A stretch of DNA of 64,000 nt from Verrucomicrobiaceae bacterium (GCA_027487315.1 JAIYDW010000114.1:1-64000), one strand, 5' to 3'; counted from the stretch's first letter, positions 49,658-58,555 are shown. The notes: generated from the sequence alone by a model not told the origin. A program made the numbers and translations.

Positions 49658-50689
49658 TCAGTTGTTTTGAACGCTGACAACCACAAGCGGACGGATCATT
49701 GCCAGCGGACTCGTGACTGCGGTGACGGGTATGGGCTGGCCGACGACGTGGAAATAGACAGTGAGGTCGCGGCGTGTGGCGGCGATGTGGATGCGACCCT
49801 CGGCGGTGAGTTTCACTTCGGTATCGTGGTCAGCCTTCATGACACCAAACGCCGCGACTCGCTCCGCATCCGCGAGGTGACCACAGCCGTCGAAGGTTGG
49901 AGCGGTGGCGAAAACTGTGGCGGGAGCAGTGAGGATGTCCCAGGTGCTGCTGCGATGTTGGATCATCACAGTCTGACTTAGCTGGCTCATGTTGCCATAC
50001 AGCCAGCTTCCAGCCCCGAAGTCCCAGAGCAACGGAAGCTTGGTGAGGTTGAAATGCGCATCGACAGCGAGTTCGCGTTCGTCATCGGCATGTTGGGTGA
50101 TCTTCACCCAGGATTTGGTGTTTACGTATTCGAGCTGCACGGGGCCGAACTTCAGCGTGACGTTGAAAGGGCCGCGCTTCACGATCTCGACATTGCCGGG
50201 TTGGAGAGTCGTGCAGATCCCATCGGGGCCGATGAACTCGTTTTCACCGAACGCGATGGAGGTGAGGAGAGGCTTTCCATCGCGACGAATGCGGTGACAA
50301 ATGGCTGCGGAGGCGACGACGATTTCGTCGTCTGTCTCGGTGACGGATAAACCTGCGCGGAGTGTCTGCTTGGGGTCTTTGCCGACCTCCACACGGTAGG
50401 TCAGCGTTTCCATTGGCCCGGGACTCGGCGAGAAATCGACATCGAGTCCACGCACGCTGCCATCGGGCCACTTTGACATTGCGGTGAACTGCGCGGGCAC
50501 TTCTTGGCCATTAGCGGCGAGCAACCGGACCTTGTCCGCATCTGCGATCATGCCTTCGGCACTCTCCAGCGAGGCCGTCACCGGATACCCAAAGCGCCGC
50601 AAACCTGCCGTCTCGCTCACGGTGAATGTGATCGTTTGCGCCATGGTGGACGTGGCGAAGGCCCAGAGGAAAAGCAGGCGGTGGATCAT
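49658..50689 (-). CDS. PcRGLX/YetA-like secreted lyase-type protein
   Basis: 343 residues from the ATG at 50689, which opens a signal peptide (MIHRLLFLWAFATSTMAQ); the frame runs to 50743. Residues 22-90, RRFGYPVTASLESAEGMIAD, KVRLLAANGQEVPAQF and SKWPDGSVRGLDVDFSPSPG, match the N-terminal domain of PcRGLX (exo-rhamnogalacturonan lyase) and YetA-like proteins. The rest has beta-sandwich-like segments. The length is shorter than full PcRGLX enzymes, so it may be only the N-terminal part, acting alone or with a partner. The nearby PL6-like gene supports a lyase cluster. Confidence 0.72.
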   Translation of the reverse strand: MIHRLLFLWAFATSTMAQTITFTVSETAGLRRFGYPVTASLESAEGMIADADKVRLLAANGQEVPAQFTAMSKWPDGSVRGLDVDFSPSPGPMETLTYRVEVGKDPKQTLRAGLSVTETDDEIVVASAAICHRIRRDGKPLLTSIAFGENEFIGPDGICTTLQPGNVEIVKRGPFNVTLKFGPVQLEYVNTKSWVKITQHADDERELAVDAHFNLTKLPLLWDFGAGSWLYGNMSQLSQTVMIQHRSSTWDILTAPATVFATAPTFDGCGHLADAERVAAFGVMKADHDTEVKLTAEGRIHIAATRRDLTVYFHVVGQPIPVTAVTSPLAMIRPLVVVSVQNN

Positions 50690-50765
50690 CGGAAGAAGAG
50701 AGGCGCTAACAGAAAAAGGGGGGAGCATATGAGAGACATCCATTTGCTGTCAGCTACGTTTTTGT

Positions 50766-52085
50766 TCATGGCTCAAAAGTGTTCCCGGACTCGTGCAGCT
50801 CTCTGGGCAGTTCGCCACTTGCATCATTGGCGATAAAATCAAAGGCGCTGCCATTACCCATGCCTGCGAACCCATTTTCGCGCACGATGATGTTCTTCGG
50901 CAACAGCGGATACTCTTTTCGGGCGTAGATGCCGACGGCGATGCGCTTGTCGCAGTGCTCGAAGCGATTGCGGATGATGAGAATGTCGCGCGTGCGACCA
51001 TAGCCGCTGAGTTGGTCGGTTTCGCCGTAGGTTTCGAGATCGGCGGCCATGAGGGAGATGGGCCAGGCGTAGTAATCCTTGGGCTTTTTCAGATCGCGGA
51101 AGGTGTTGCCGATTAAAACATGGCCGTCACCTTGCAAGCGCACGCCGCCGGTGTTTTCGCGGCCCTGTCCGTCGAAGACATTGTCCTGCACAAGCACCCG
51201 ACGAGCGGTGCGCAGGCAAAGCACGCCCTGGCTGGCGATGAATCGATTCCCGCGCACGACGATGTCGGAGGCCTTGAGCGTGATGAGTTCGTTCTCGCCA
51301 TCGCAGCGCTCAAAGGTGTTTCCCTGGATGAGCGAGCCGGTGGCGGCCGCACGCTCGCCGCTCCAGCCAATTTGCAGGATCTCGTAGCCGTTTTGATCGT
51401 CGATCTTGGGGCGGTCGACGAAGTGGTTGTTGAGCACGTGCAGTTGTTGCAGCCCGTCTTTCGGCAATTCCGCGGCGCCAAGCATTTGTCCGATGTGCTT
51501 TAAGCCGCTGAAGGTTGAGTTGGATACGGTGTTGCCACGACCACGCATACTCATGAGCCAGAGGTGCAGCTTGGGCCAGTCCGCAGGGTTGGTGGAACCA
51601 CACTTCTCAAAGCGAAGACGGTTGAAGACGCAGTGATTGGCTGGTTTTTCCGCGCCATTGCCCACCCGGAAGAGCACCTCGTTGTTCTTCGTCACCGTCA
51701 CGCCCTGAAAAGCCAAGTCGTGTACGATGAGATGCTGGCCATGAAACGTCACCGCTGATTCGCCAGTGAAAACCACGCCTCCCGGGTTCTCCGGACGAAT
51801 GACAATCGGCTTCTCCTCCGTGCCATGACCTTCAAACGTGAATCGCGCCTCTTTCCAAGCCGTGCCCGCGAGCACGAGCTGATCGCCTGGCTTGAGCTTG
51901 CCGGACAAAGCTCGCACTTCGACGGCAGCGCGGGCCACATGCTCCTGACCGTTGCCAAAGTCGCCGGATTCGAGCTTAGCGAGTCGCGGATCAACGGGGC
52001 GCTCAAGATCCAGTCGGAGTGTCTTTGGCAGTTCGGCTGACAGGACACCTATGCTCCAAAGGGAAAGGCAAAGCGCGGCTCTCAT
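50766..52085 (-). CDS. PL6-like polysaccharide lyase (alginate lyase / chondroitinase B type)
   Basis: A 439-residue secreted right-handed beta-helix protein. Signal peptide ALCLSLWSIGVLSAE. Family-typical segments: KPIVIRPENPGGVVFTGESA, HNHFVD-like loops (LNNHFVDRPKIDDQNGYEIL), then RCDGENELITLKASDIVVRG and NRFIASQGVLCLRTARRVLV with QDNVFDGQG, which form the calcium/substrate groove in PL6 enzymes. Lys and Arg in those loops would serve as base and acid. The substrate could be alginate, dermatan/chondroitin or another uronan. The start ATG overlaps the stop of the upstream DUF1080-like gene (52082-52085). Confidence 0.85.
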   Translation of the reverse strand: MRAALCLSLWSIGVLSAELPKTLRLDLERPVDPRLAKLESGDFGNGQEHVARAAVEVRALSGKLKPGDQLVLAGTAWKEARFTFEGHGTEEKPIVIRPENPGGVVFTGESAVTFHGQHLIVHDLAFQGVTVTKNNEVLFRVGNGAEKPANHCVFNRLRFEKCGSTNPADWPKLHLWLMSMRGRGNTVSNSTFSGLKHIGQMLGAAELPKDGLQQLHVLNNHFVDRPKIDDQNGYEILQIGWSGERAAATGSLIQGNTFERCDGENELITLKASDIVVRGNRFIASQGVLCLRTARRVLVQDNVFDGQGRENTGGVRLQGDGHVLIGNTFRDLKKPKDYYAWPISLMAADLETYGETDQLSGYGRTRDILIIRNRFEHCDKRIAVGIYARKEYPLLPKNIIVRENGFAGMGNGSAFDFIANDASGELPRELHESGNTFEP

Positions 52086-52831
52086 GGCTTCACTTCAGGG
52101 GTGAGTCTCGTTTTGTTCTTTGCCCAGTCCGCATTCGGCAGCGCCTCCCACACACGCAGATTGCGAAAGCTGGCTTCCGTGCCCGCGCCGAGCATGAGGC
52201 TGTGCTTGGCTGTGCTGATGAGCGGGTTGCTCAGCGTGATGCTTTGACCATTCAGCGTGCCAACGACCTCATCGCCCTTGATTTCCAGCACGACGGTGTG
52301 CCACTCGTTGAGCTTGATCGGCTTTAACAGCTTCACTGTGGGGCCCTTCTCCCGCTGTTTGGTGGCCGGATTGATCTTCTCCGTGTCATAAGGTGTCAAA
52401 AAGAGCCCGCCTTGCCCAAGGCTGAGTGAGATGACGTAATCTTTGGCGTCCGTGGCCTTCAGAAACAGCGAGCGATACTTCCGCCCCTCGTCCGGCACGT
52501 CGTTGAGACGCACCTCACACTGGATGATCACATCTTGAAACGTCATGCCCAACGAAGCCGTGGCTGGATGATTCGCGCCGGGCGTCTCGATACCGCGAAA
52601 CGCCCCGTTCACGATCTCCCAACGTCCGCCTTTGCCGCCTGTGACGCTGCTGTTGTAACGCCAGCCTTTGAATCCACTTGCAAAGCCCACCGGTTTGCCC
52701 GTGAACGGCGCTGGTGCTTCGGTAAAATCCTCGCTAGCGAGCAGGTGGCCCCGCGTCGTGCTCAGCGTGGCCGGATCGCTCGAGAGAGCGAGGCGGGTGA
52801 GCATGAAGAAGAGGAGAAAGGAGCGTTTCAT
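52082..52831 (-). CDS. DUF1080-like secreted protein (concanavalin-like fold)
   Basis: 249 residues from the ATG at 52831, which gives a signal peptide (MKRSFLLFFMLTRLALSSD); the frame extends upstream through unlikely sequence to 52921. The DUF1080 / 3-keto-disaccharide hydrolase-type pattern is seen: LASEDFTEAPAPFTGKPVGF, GRWEIVNGAFRGIETPGANH, TFQDVIIQCEVRLND, SLFLKATDAKDYVISLS, EWHTVVLEIKGDEVVGTLNG and HSLMLGAGTEASFRNLRVWE. The family is known for 3-keto-glycoside hydrolysis in some members, but many remain untested. It is coupled by overlap to the PL6-like gene, so probably serves the same glycan. Confidence 0.8.
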   Translation of the reverse strand: MKRSFLLFFMLTRLALSSDPATLSTTRGHLLASEDFTEAPAPFTGKPVGFASGFKGWRYNSSVTGGKGGRWEIVNGAFRGIETPGANHPATASLGMTFQDVIIQCEVRLNDVPDEGRKYRSLFLKATDAKDYVISLSLGQGGLFLTPYDTEKINPATKQREKGPTVKLLKPIKLNEWHTVVLEIKGDEVVGTLNGQSITLSNPLISTAKHSLMLGAGTEASFRNLRVWEALPNADWAKNKTRLTPEVKP

Positions 52832-53040
52832 GGGATTCAGATCAGTGGTAAGCCAATCAGAGTGCGGATTTATCCATGGAAGCAAGGACATGCATCGCCG
52901 TCTCAGCCCTAAATTTGCCATGACAGCACCGCGTTGGAGGGTTCTGCATCACCCAGAACTGAGCCGAGACCCCTGAGTGCGCTAGAGCAGTTGAGAGCAT
53001 TTTAACAAAAGAGGAATGGCCGAGTTGCGGAAGCGATGGC

Positions 53041-54798
53041 TCATTTGGATCGTGATGTGGAGATGAGATTCAGGGTGCGAACCTCGGCACCACCCGCAGG
53101 CAAATGCACACGCACGTGGATGACGCGGCCAGTGGTCGGGATTTGGAGCGTGTGCGTTTGCCAATCCGACGTGGCTTGCAGCGGAAAGGTGAGGCGATTG
53201 GCGGGGAAAAAGTCTTTGTCGTCGTTCAACCGCCAGGCGATGGCGCCCTGGCCGGTGGCGGCGGTTTTGAGGGTGATTTGGGCGGTGACGGGACCGGCGA
53301 GCTTGAGCTTGGATTTGGTTATGAAGGTGGGTTTGTTGGCTTGGTCCGGGGTGAGGATGAGGAGACCGTCTTTGGCGGTGAGTTTGCCGTTGCGGGCTTC
53401 CCAGCCGTTGGTTTCGGAGGCGGTGGTGGTGGGTGCTTCGGCGCGTGGGGCGATGGTTTTGCCTTCGAGGTAGTGATCGAAGTAATCGTTCCAAGTGGGG
53501 GCCATGGGGCCGAGGGCCATGCCGGGTGGGTTGAGTGTGTCGGCCCAGGTTTTGAACTTGGAGCGGAGGCGGGTGGCGATCTCGGGGTGCTGCGCGGCGA
53601 GGTTGTGCTTTTCTTCGCGGTCGGTGCTGAGGTCGTAGAGGTATTCGCGCTCGCCACCGCGGAGGAGTTTCCACTTGCCCTCGCGAACGGCGCTCTGGGC
53701 CATCCAGCGCCAGAAGAGGGCGTCGTGTGGAGGCTCTTTGTTTTCGCCGGTGAGGTGGGGGAGGAGGTTAATGCCGTCGAAAGCACTTTGATCGCCAATC
53801 GAAGCTACGGCAGAGGCGGTCGCGGCGAAATCGAGCGCGGTGACGGGATGCTCGTAGATTTGACCGCTGGGGATCGTGCCGGGCCAGGCGATGAGGAAGG
53901 GGGTGGACATGCCGCCTTCGGAGAGCATGCCTTTTTCGCCATTGAGCGGGGTGTTGAGGCTGCCGTCCCAGCCGCCGGGATCGCCATTGAGAGGAGAGTC
54001 CACCTTATGGATCTTTAGTGGGGCGCCGTTGTCGCCGATGAGGAAAATGAGCGTCTTTTCGGTGAGGTTGTGCTTCTTCAAGGTGCTGGTGATGAGGCCG
54101 ACGCCGTCATCAATGGCGCTGAGCATGGCGAGTGCGGCGCGGCGGCGCTCGGGCATTTCGCCGGGAAAGCGGTCCATGTAGCGCTTTGGCGCATCCAGCG
54201 GCGTATGCGGGGCGCGGTAGGCGACGTAGAGGAAGAAGGGCTGGTCCCGATAGCGTTCGATGATGGATGCGGCGGCTTTGGAACAGCCTTCGAGGTGATA
54301 CTCGGTTGGTGGCAGATCACTCATCGGGCGGTCTTGGCCATCGAGCGTGATGTTGGCTGAAAATGGACGCTGTGCGTTTTGGGAGAAGACGTGCTTGAAG
54401 CCGTGCTGTGTGATCGCCTCGGTCGGCCCGAGGTGCCATTTGCCGAATTGCGCCGTGGCGTAGCCGGCGTTTTGCAGGCGTGTGGCGATGGTGGTTTCCT
54501 TGTTGAAGCCGTCGAGCGCGGAGCCGTTGTTATCGAGATCGAAGCGACCCTGGAAGCGTCCGGTCATGACGCCGCCACGTGAGGGCACGCACTGCGGGGC
54601 GGTGCTGTAGCCGTGGGTCGCTACGACGCCGCTGCGGGCGAGGGCATCGAGATGGGGTGTTTTGATATCGTTTACCACACCATGGATGCCGAGGTCGGCG
54701 TGGCCATGGTCGTCAGTGTAGATGAGGATGATGTTGGGCCTTGCCGCGAAGAGCGCGGGGCAGAGTGCGAAGAGAATGAGGTGGAGAACAGGACGCAT
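53041..54798 (-). CDS. sulfatase with C-terminal beta-sandwich domain
   Basis: 585 residues from the ATG at 54798, which gives a signal peptide (MRPVLHLILFALCPALFAA); the open frame continues upstream to 55371 inside another gene, without sense. Metal ligands in LIYTDDHGHADLGIHG (Asp29-Asp30); formylglycine motif CVPSRGGVMTGRFQGRFDLD with Cys70-Arg74; second metal site IFLIGDNGAPLKI. The last 120 residues (GLLILTPDQANKPTFITKSK, ending VHLPAGGAEVRTLNLIST) form an extra domain like that of the sulfatase at 3814-5811, perhaps glycan-binding. The gene is followed by a gap to the DUF1080 gene at 52831. Confidence 0.94.
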   Translation of the reverse strand: MRPVLHLILFALCPALFAARPNIILIYTDDHGHADLGIHGVVNDIKTPHLDALARSGVVATHGYSTAPQCVPSRGGVMTGRFQGRFDLDNNGSALDGFNKETTIATRLQNAGYATAQFGKWHLGPTEAITQHGFKHVFSQNAQRPFSANITLDGQDRPMSDLPPTEYHLEGCSKAAASIIERYRDQPFFLYVAYRAPHTPLDAPKRYMDRFPGEMPERRRAALAMLSAIDDGVGLITSTLKKHNLTEKTLIFLIGDNGAPLKIHKVDSPLNGDPGGWDGSLNTPLNGEKGMLSEGGMSTPFLIAWPGTIPSGQIYEHPVTALDFAATASAVASIGDQSAFDGINLLPHLTGENKEPPHDALFWRWMAQSAVREGKWKLLRGGEREYLYDLSTDREEKHNLAAQHPEIATRLRSKFKTWADTLNPPGMALGPMAPTWNDYFDHYLEGKTIAPRAEAPTTTASETNGWEARNGKLTAKDGLLILTPDQANKPTFITKSKLKLAGPVTAQITLKTAATGQGAIAWRLNDDKDFFPANRLTFPLQATSDWQTHTLQIPTTGRVIHVRVHLPAGGAEVRTLNLISTSRSK

Positions 54799-54862
54799 GC
54801 TGCGGCGTGAAACGTTGCCGTGGGCGGAACATGTCAGCAAATACTGTGTCTGATTTGGCAGG

Positions 54863-56275
54863 CTACTTTTTCTTCCCTTTCTTCGGCGCTTTGGCTTTGG
54901 GTTTAGCGTTCGGATCGAAGTCGGGATTGGGTTTTGGCATGAGGGCACCGACTTGAGTGCGCCAGGCAACGAGTTTGGCGTGCAGTTCTTTGGTTTTGTC
55001 CGGTTGCTGCGGGGCGAGGTTGGTTTTTTCGCTGAGGTCTTGGGAGAGATTGTAGAGTTCGAGGGCGCCATCTTCATACCACTCGATGAGCTTCCAATCG
55101 CCATCGCGGATGACGCCGTTGGGCGAGCCGCCTTGGTTGGCGTAGTGGGGGTAGTGCCAGAAGAGGGGTTGGCTGCGGGAGCGGGTTTCGCCTTTGAGCA
55201 AGGGGGTGAAGCTTTCACCGTCGAGGTGTTGATCGGGTTTTGGAGGCAGGCCAGCGAGGTCGAGCAGGGTGGGATAAAAGTCGGTGCTGATGACGGGTGA
55301 GTTGCAGGTGGTATTGGGAGGGGTGGTGCCCGGGGCGACGACGATGAGGGGTTCGCGCACGCCGCCTTCATAGGGCCAGCCTTTGCCGGCGCGCAGGGGG
55401 AGATTGGAAGTGGGGGAGCCTTCGGCGGTGGAGAGGCCGCCGTTGTCGGACATGAAGACGACGATGGTTTTGCCAGTCAGGCCGTTCTTTTCCAGGGAAG
55501 CGATGATCCTGCCGATACCGGAGTCGAGTTGTTCGATCATGGCGGCGTAGGCGGCTTGATTCTGGACGAGGCGGACTTGGTTTTTGCCTTCCTGGCCCCA
55601 CTGGTCGGCTGGGGCGTCCTTTGCTTTTGCTTCCCATTTGGCGACAAGGTCGGCACGGGCTCCGATGGGCACGTGGGGGGCGTTGAAGGGGAGGTAGGCG
55701 AAGAAGGGGCGATCTTTGTTTTGTTCGATGAAGGCTATGGCGTCGTCACAAATACGGTCGGTCTTTTTGGGGTCATCGGCGCGTTTTTCGGTGCTCGTTT
55801 TGGGTCCGGTGGCAGCGCTGGCATCGGTAGTGAAACCTTGATCCTTGGGTAGGAAGCCCTCGTTGCCTAAGTGCCACTTGCCTGACATGAAGGTGGCATA
55901 TCCGGCCTCTTTGAAGGCCTCGGCGATGGTGATTTCTGAGAGGGCCAATTCGTTGGCGTTGGCTGCGGGCAGCAGCTTTCCGGCACGGCCACCGGGGATG
56001 AAGTTGGTGATGCCGAAGCGTGGTGGATACTTGCCGGTCATGATGCTGCCGCGAGTGGGGGAGCAGACGCAGCAGGCCGCGTAGCCACTGGTGAATTTCA
56101 TGCCGCGTTTGGCGAGGGAGTCGATGTTGGGGGTATCGTAGAAGGTGTCGGGATTGAACGCGCGAATGTCTCGTTGGCCGAGGTCATCGGCGAGGAGGAA
56201 GAGGATGTTGGGTTTATCCGCTGCAAGGAGCGAAGAGCAGAGAGTGAAGAGGACGAGAGAGGTGAGGCGTTTCAT
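54863..56275 (-). CDS. sulfatase (S1 family)
   Basis: 470 residues from the ATG at 56275 (signal MKRLTSLVLFTLCSSLLAAD); the frame continues to 56410 through the palindromic repeat region and was rejected. Metal ligands in LLADDLGQRDIRAFNPD (Asp30-Asp31); formylglycine motif CSPTRGSIMTGKYPPRFG with Cys71-Arg75; second metal site VVFMSDNGGLSTAEG. The C-terminus ends in a Lys-rich tail (PNAKPKAKAPKKGKKK). Arylsulfatase A-like overall. The sulfatase downstream starts 64 bases after its stop. It diverges from the ATPase gene over 269 bases that hold the repeats. Confidence 0.94.
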   Translation of the reverse strand: MKRLTSLVLFTLCSSLLAADKPNILFLLADDLGQRDIRAFNPDTFYDTPNIDSLAKRGMKFTSGYAACCVCSPTRGSIMTGKYPPRFGITNFIPGGRAGKLLPAANANELALSEITIAEAFKEAGYATFMSGKWHLGNEGFLPKDQGFTTDASAATGPKTSTEKRADDPKKTDRICDDAIAFIEQNKDRPFFAYLPFNAPHVPIGARADLVAKWEAKAKDAPADQWGQEGKNQVRLVQNQAAYAAMIEQLDSGIGRIIASLEKNGLTGKTIVVFMSDNGGLSTAEGSPTSNLPLRAGKGWPYEGGVREPLIVVAPGTTPPNTTCNSPVISTDFYPTLLDLAGLPPKPDQHLDGESFTPLLKGETRSRSQPLFWHYPHYANQGGSPNGVIRDGDWKLIEWYEDGALELYNLSQDLSEKTNLAPQQPDKTKELHAKLVAWRTQVGALMPKPNPDFDPNAKPKAKAPKKGKKK

Positions 56276-56409
56276 GGAGCGCCGTCTCCAACGAAGGACT
56301 TTGATGGAGTGTTGCAGAGAGCTTGGTTTTCGGGCAGGAAGCGACTTGATGAGATGGGCGGAGTCCCAGAAGGCGGCGATTTGGTGCTCTCTGAGCGCGC
56401 GAATATTCA

Positions 56410-56532
56410 AGCACTAAATCAACGAAATGTCGAATTGGTGCTGTGTTTTTTGAGGGAGAAGGGAGCACGAAATTGACGAAATGTCGAATTGGTGCTGTAA
56501 TGGGGGTGGTTTTATTGAGCACGAAATCGACA
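56410..56532. repeat. palindromic repeat array with exact 54-base period upstream of the ATPase gene
   Basis: Two near-identical 33-base units (56410-56442 and 56464-56496) and a partial third (from 56518) start exactly 54 bases apart, each separated by 21 bases of unlike sequence. Each full unit starts AGCAC and ends GTGCT (inverted arms), with inner arms around an AAT core, so it is an imperfect palindrome. The shared core is ACGAAATGTCGAATTGGTGC. They lie 13-135 bases before the ATPase start and 135-257 bases before the sulfatase start. They may be binding sites for a dimeric regulator, or a REP-like repeat. In one minus-strand frame they translate as an 18-residue repeat, probably meaningless. 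Confidence 0.85.
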
Positions 56533-56544
56533 TCTGATCTTACC

Positions 56545-57990
56545 ATGCCTGCGCAATTTCCCTTTCATGGACGCCGCTATTATGCGGATCAGTTTGAGCG
56601 TTTGTTTCGGAAGCCCAAGGCATCCCTGGTGGTTGTGCAGGGGAGGAGGCGTATTGGAAAGAGTGCCTTTGTCACGCACTGTGGGCAGACGTATGCGCAG
56701 CACTTTCTGAAGTTTGAAGGACTCGGTCCGCGCGAGGGCGGTGGTGTGGTCGAGCAGTTGGCGGCTTTTGCTGAGCAGCTTGCCGCCCAGACAAAACTGC
56801 CGCGCATGACACTGGAAACTTGGCCCCAGGCTTTTCAGCTTCTTGCCAGCATGCTGCCTGCCCAAGGGAAAGTCGTGCTGTTGTTCGATGAGATTTCATG
56901 GATGGCCTCAGGAGACAAGGACTTTGCCGGTCATCTCAAAATCGCCTGGGATAATCTCTTCAGCACAAGACAGAATCTCGTCGTGGTATTGTGTGGATCT
57001 GTGTCGTCTTGGATTGAGGAGAATTTGCTCAAGAATACAGGTTTCGTGGGACGCACCACGTGGGTCTTTACTCTGCCGCCGATGCCTTTGCCGGAGTGCG
57101 TGCCGTTTTGGCGAGGGAAGGCAGCGCGCATTTCGACGCTGGAGAAAATCAAGACACTGGCTGTGACGGGTGGCGTGCCGCGTTATCTGGAAGAGATCGA
57201 TCCCGCGCAGACTGCAGAGCAAAACATCCATCGGCTATGCTTTGATGCAGGCGGGCTATTGTTTCGTGAACTTGAGGATTTGTTTAGCAGCGTCTTCAAT
57301 CGGCGGGCGGAGCGCTATCGAGAGATCTGCAAGGCGCTTTGCGGACCTGCAAAGACCCTGACGGAGCTTTCGAATGACCTCAAGATTGGCCGTGGGGGCA
57401 TTCTTTCCGAAGCGCTGGCGGAGTTGGACAGCGCGGGCTTCATCACTGCTGATTTGCCATTTTCACCACTCGGCGGTGTGGAGAAGCGCATTGCCAAATA
57501 CCGGCTGAGCGACAACTACACGCGCTTTTACCTGCGCTATGTGGCACCGGAGAAAAGACGCATCGCTGGCGGACTGTATCGTCAGCGGGCGCTGGAGACA
57601 CTGCCACAATGGGACGCGATCATGGGGCTTCAGTTTGAGAACCTCGTGCTCACGAATCGGGATCCGTTGCTGCGGCACATCGGGCTTGCCAACACGCCCA
57701 TTCTCAATGCAGGCCCGTATTTTCAGGGGAAAACGTTACGTGCCGAGAGTTGTCAGATCGACATGCTCCTGCGCACGAAAAAATCTCTCTATGTCGTGGA
57801 GATCAAATTGCGGGATCGAATCTTGCCCACTTGCATGGCCGATGTGCAGGAGAAGATTCGCCGTCTCAAGTTACCCAAAGGCACACCCTGCCGCAGCGTG
57901 CTTGTCTATCACGGTGCGCTAGACGCCAGCATCCCGGACGAAGATTATTTTGATTATCTCGTGCCGTTTGAGCGGTTGTTTGAGGCTTGA
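56545..57990 (+). CDS. AAA ATPase with DUF234-type C-terminal nuclease-like domain
   Basis: 481 residues from the ATG at 56545; an upstream extension to 56443 would include the repeats. A P-loop (VQGRRRIGKSAF, residues 31-42) and Walker B (KVVLLFDEISWM, Asp115-Glu116) define the archaeal-type ATPase (STAND-like) family. A winged-helix region follows (TLTELSNDLKIGRGGILSEA). The C-terminal DUF234-type part has QIDMLLRTKKSLYVVEIKLR, which fits a PD-(D/E)xK nuclease core (Asp, then Glu-x-Lys). Such ATPases are widespread, often accessory or mobile, and their role is unknown; a DNA-defence or transposition link is speculation. It is alone in a plus-strand unit with the Whirly-like gene after it. 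Confidence 0.88.
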   Translation: MPAQFPFHGRRYYADQFERLFRKPKASLVVVQGRRRIGKSAFVTHCGQTYAQHFLKFEGLGPREGGGVVEQLAAFAEQLAAQTKLPRMTLETWPQAFQLLASMLPAQGKVVLLFDEISWMASGDKDFAGHLKIAWDNLFSTRQNLVVVLCGSVSSWIEENLLKNTGFVGRTTWVFTLPPMPLPECVPFWRGKAARISTLEKIKTLAVTGGVPRYLEEIDPAQTAEQNIHRLCFDAGGLLFRELEDLFSSVFNRRAERYREICKALCGPAKTLTELSNDLKIGRGGILSEALAELDSAGFITADLPFSPLGGVEKRIAKYRLSDNYTRFYLRYVAPEKRRIAGGLYRQRALETLPQWDAIMGLQFENLVLTNRDPLLRHIGLANTPILNAGPYFQGKTLRAESCQIDMLLRTKKSLYVVEIKLRDRILPTCMADVQEKIRRLKLPKGTPCRSVLVYHGALDASIPDEDYFDYLVPFERLFEA

Positions 57991-58045
57991 GAGTTGTGTT
58001 GGGATGGGTCTTTTTGCTTTACAGCGGGAGGAGGCTGATTTTAGC

Positions 58046-58513
58046 GTGGGTGTGCGTATGAATGAGAAAGCCGCCTCCGCCGCCAAGCCCAATGCTGAGT
58101 ATGCGATCTACAAGCCAAACGGTCGCGGAAACGGAGGGGTGATTCGATTTGAGTTCAACCGCACCAAGGGAGCGGTTTTTGTGGATGCGGCGACGCAGAG
58201 CGGGGAGAAGCAGTTCGATTGGGAGTCAAAGATCACGATGAAATGGGGACTCAATGATCTGGGGGTTGTGCTGGCCACGCTGCAGGGGCGTCAGGATCAA
58301 GCGAAGCTGTTTCACCAATCGGACAAGGCGAACAGTGCCTTCGAGTTGAGCTTTCGGGACGACCCGCAGAAGGCGCCTTTTTTCATGAGCATGTCCCGGC
58401 AGGAAGCGGCTTCGAAGAGTGTGAAGAAGGTGACGATTCCGGTGATGTATGCGGAGGCGGCGATTCTGGAGACGGCGCTGCGGGCTGCGATCACGCGGTT
58501 GATCGGGTGGTGA
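58046..58513 (+). CDS. Whirly-like putative single-strand DNA-binding protein
   Basis: 155 residues from the GTG at 58046, which sits 11 bases after a strong GGGAGGAGG ribosome site (58026-58034); the ATG at 58058 is the other candidate and the frame extends to 57950. The pattern AEYAIYKPNGRGNGGVIRFE then WGLNDLGVVLATLQGRQDQA and KLFHQSDKANSAFELSF resembles bacterial proteins with the Whirly/MRP fold (two beta-sheets around helices) that bind single-stranded nucleic acid. That assignment is by eye. Basic and acidic residues alternate in strands, with KKVTIPVMYAEAAILETALR at the C-terminal helix. It could act in repair or transcription. It lies 55 bases after the ATPase gene, same strand, perhaps unrelated. 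Confidence 0.6.
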   Translation: MGVRMNEKAASAAKPNAEYAIYKPNGRGNGGVIRFEFNRTKGAVFVDAATQSGEKQFDWESKITMKWGLNDLGVVLATLQGRQDQAKLFHQSDKANSAFELSFRDDPQKAPFFMSMSRQEAASKSVKKVTIPVMYAEAAILETALRAAITRLIGW

Positions 58514-58555
58514 GTGGCGGGTCGAAGGTTTCGGGATGTGCGCGATTTGGGGAAG

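Noticed and set aside
56410-56532. CRISPR array
   Set aside because: Only two full units, spacers of 21 bases, imperfect repeats and no cas genes in the window.
56214-56546. 110-codon minus frame with an 18-residue repeat (TAPIRHFVNFVL and TAPIRHFVDLVL)
   Set aside because: The repetition is produced by the 54-base DNA repeat; the frame has no ribosome site and overlaps the sulfatase N-terminus out of frame.
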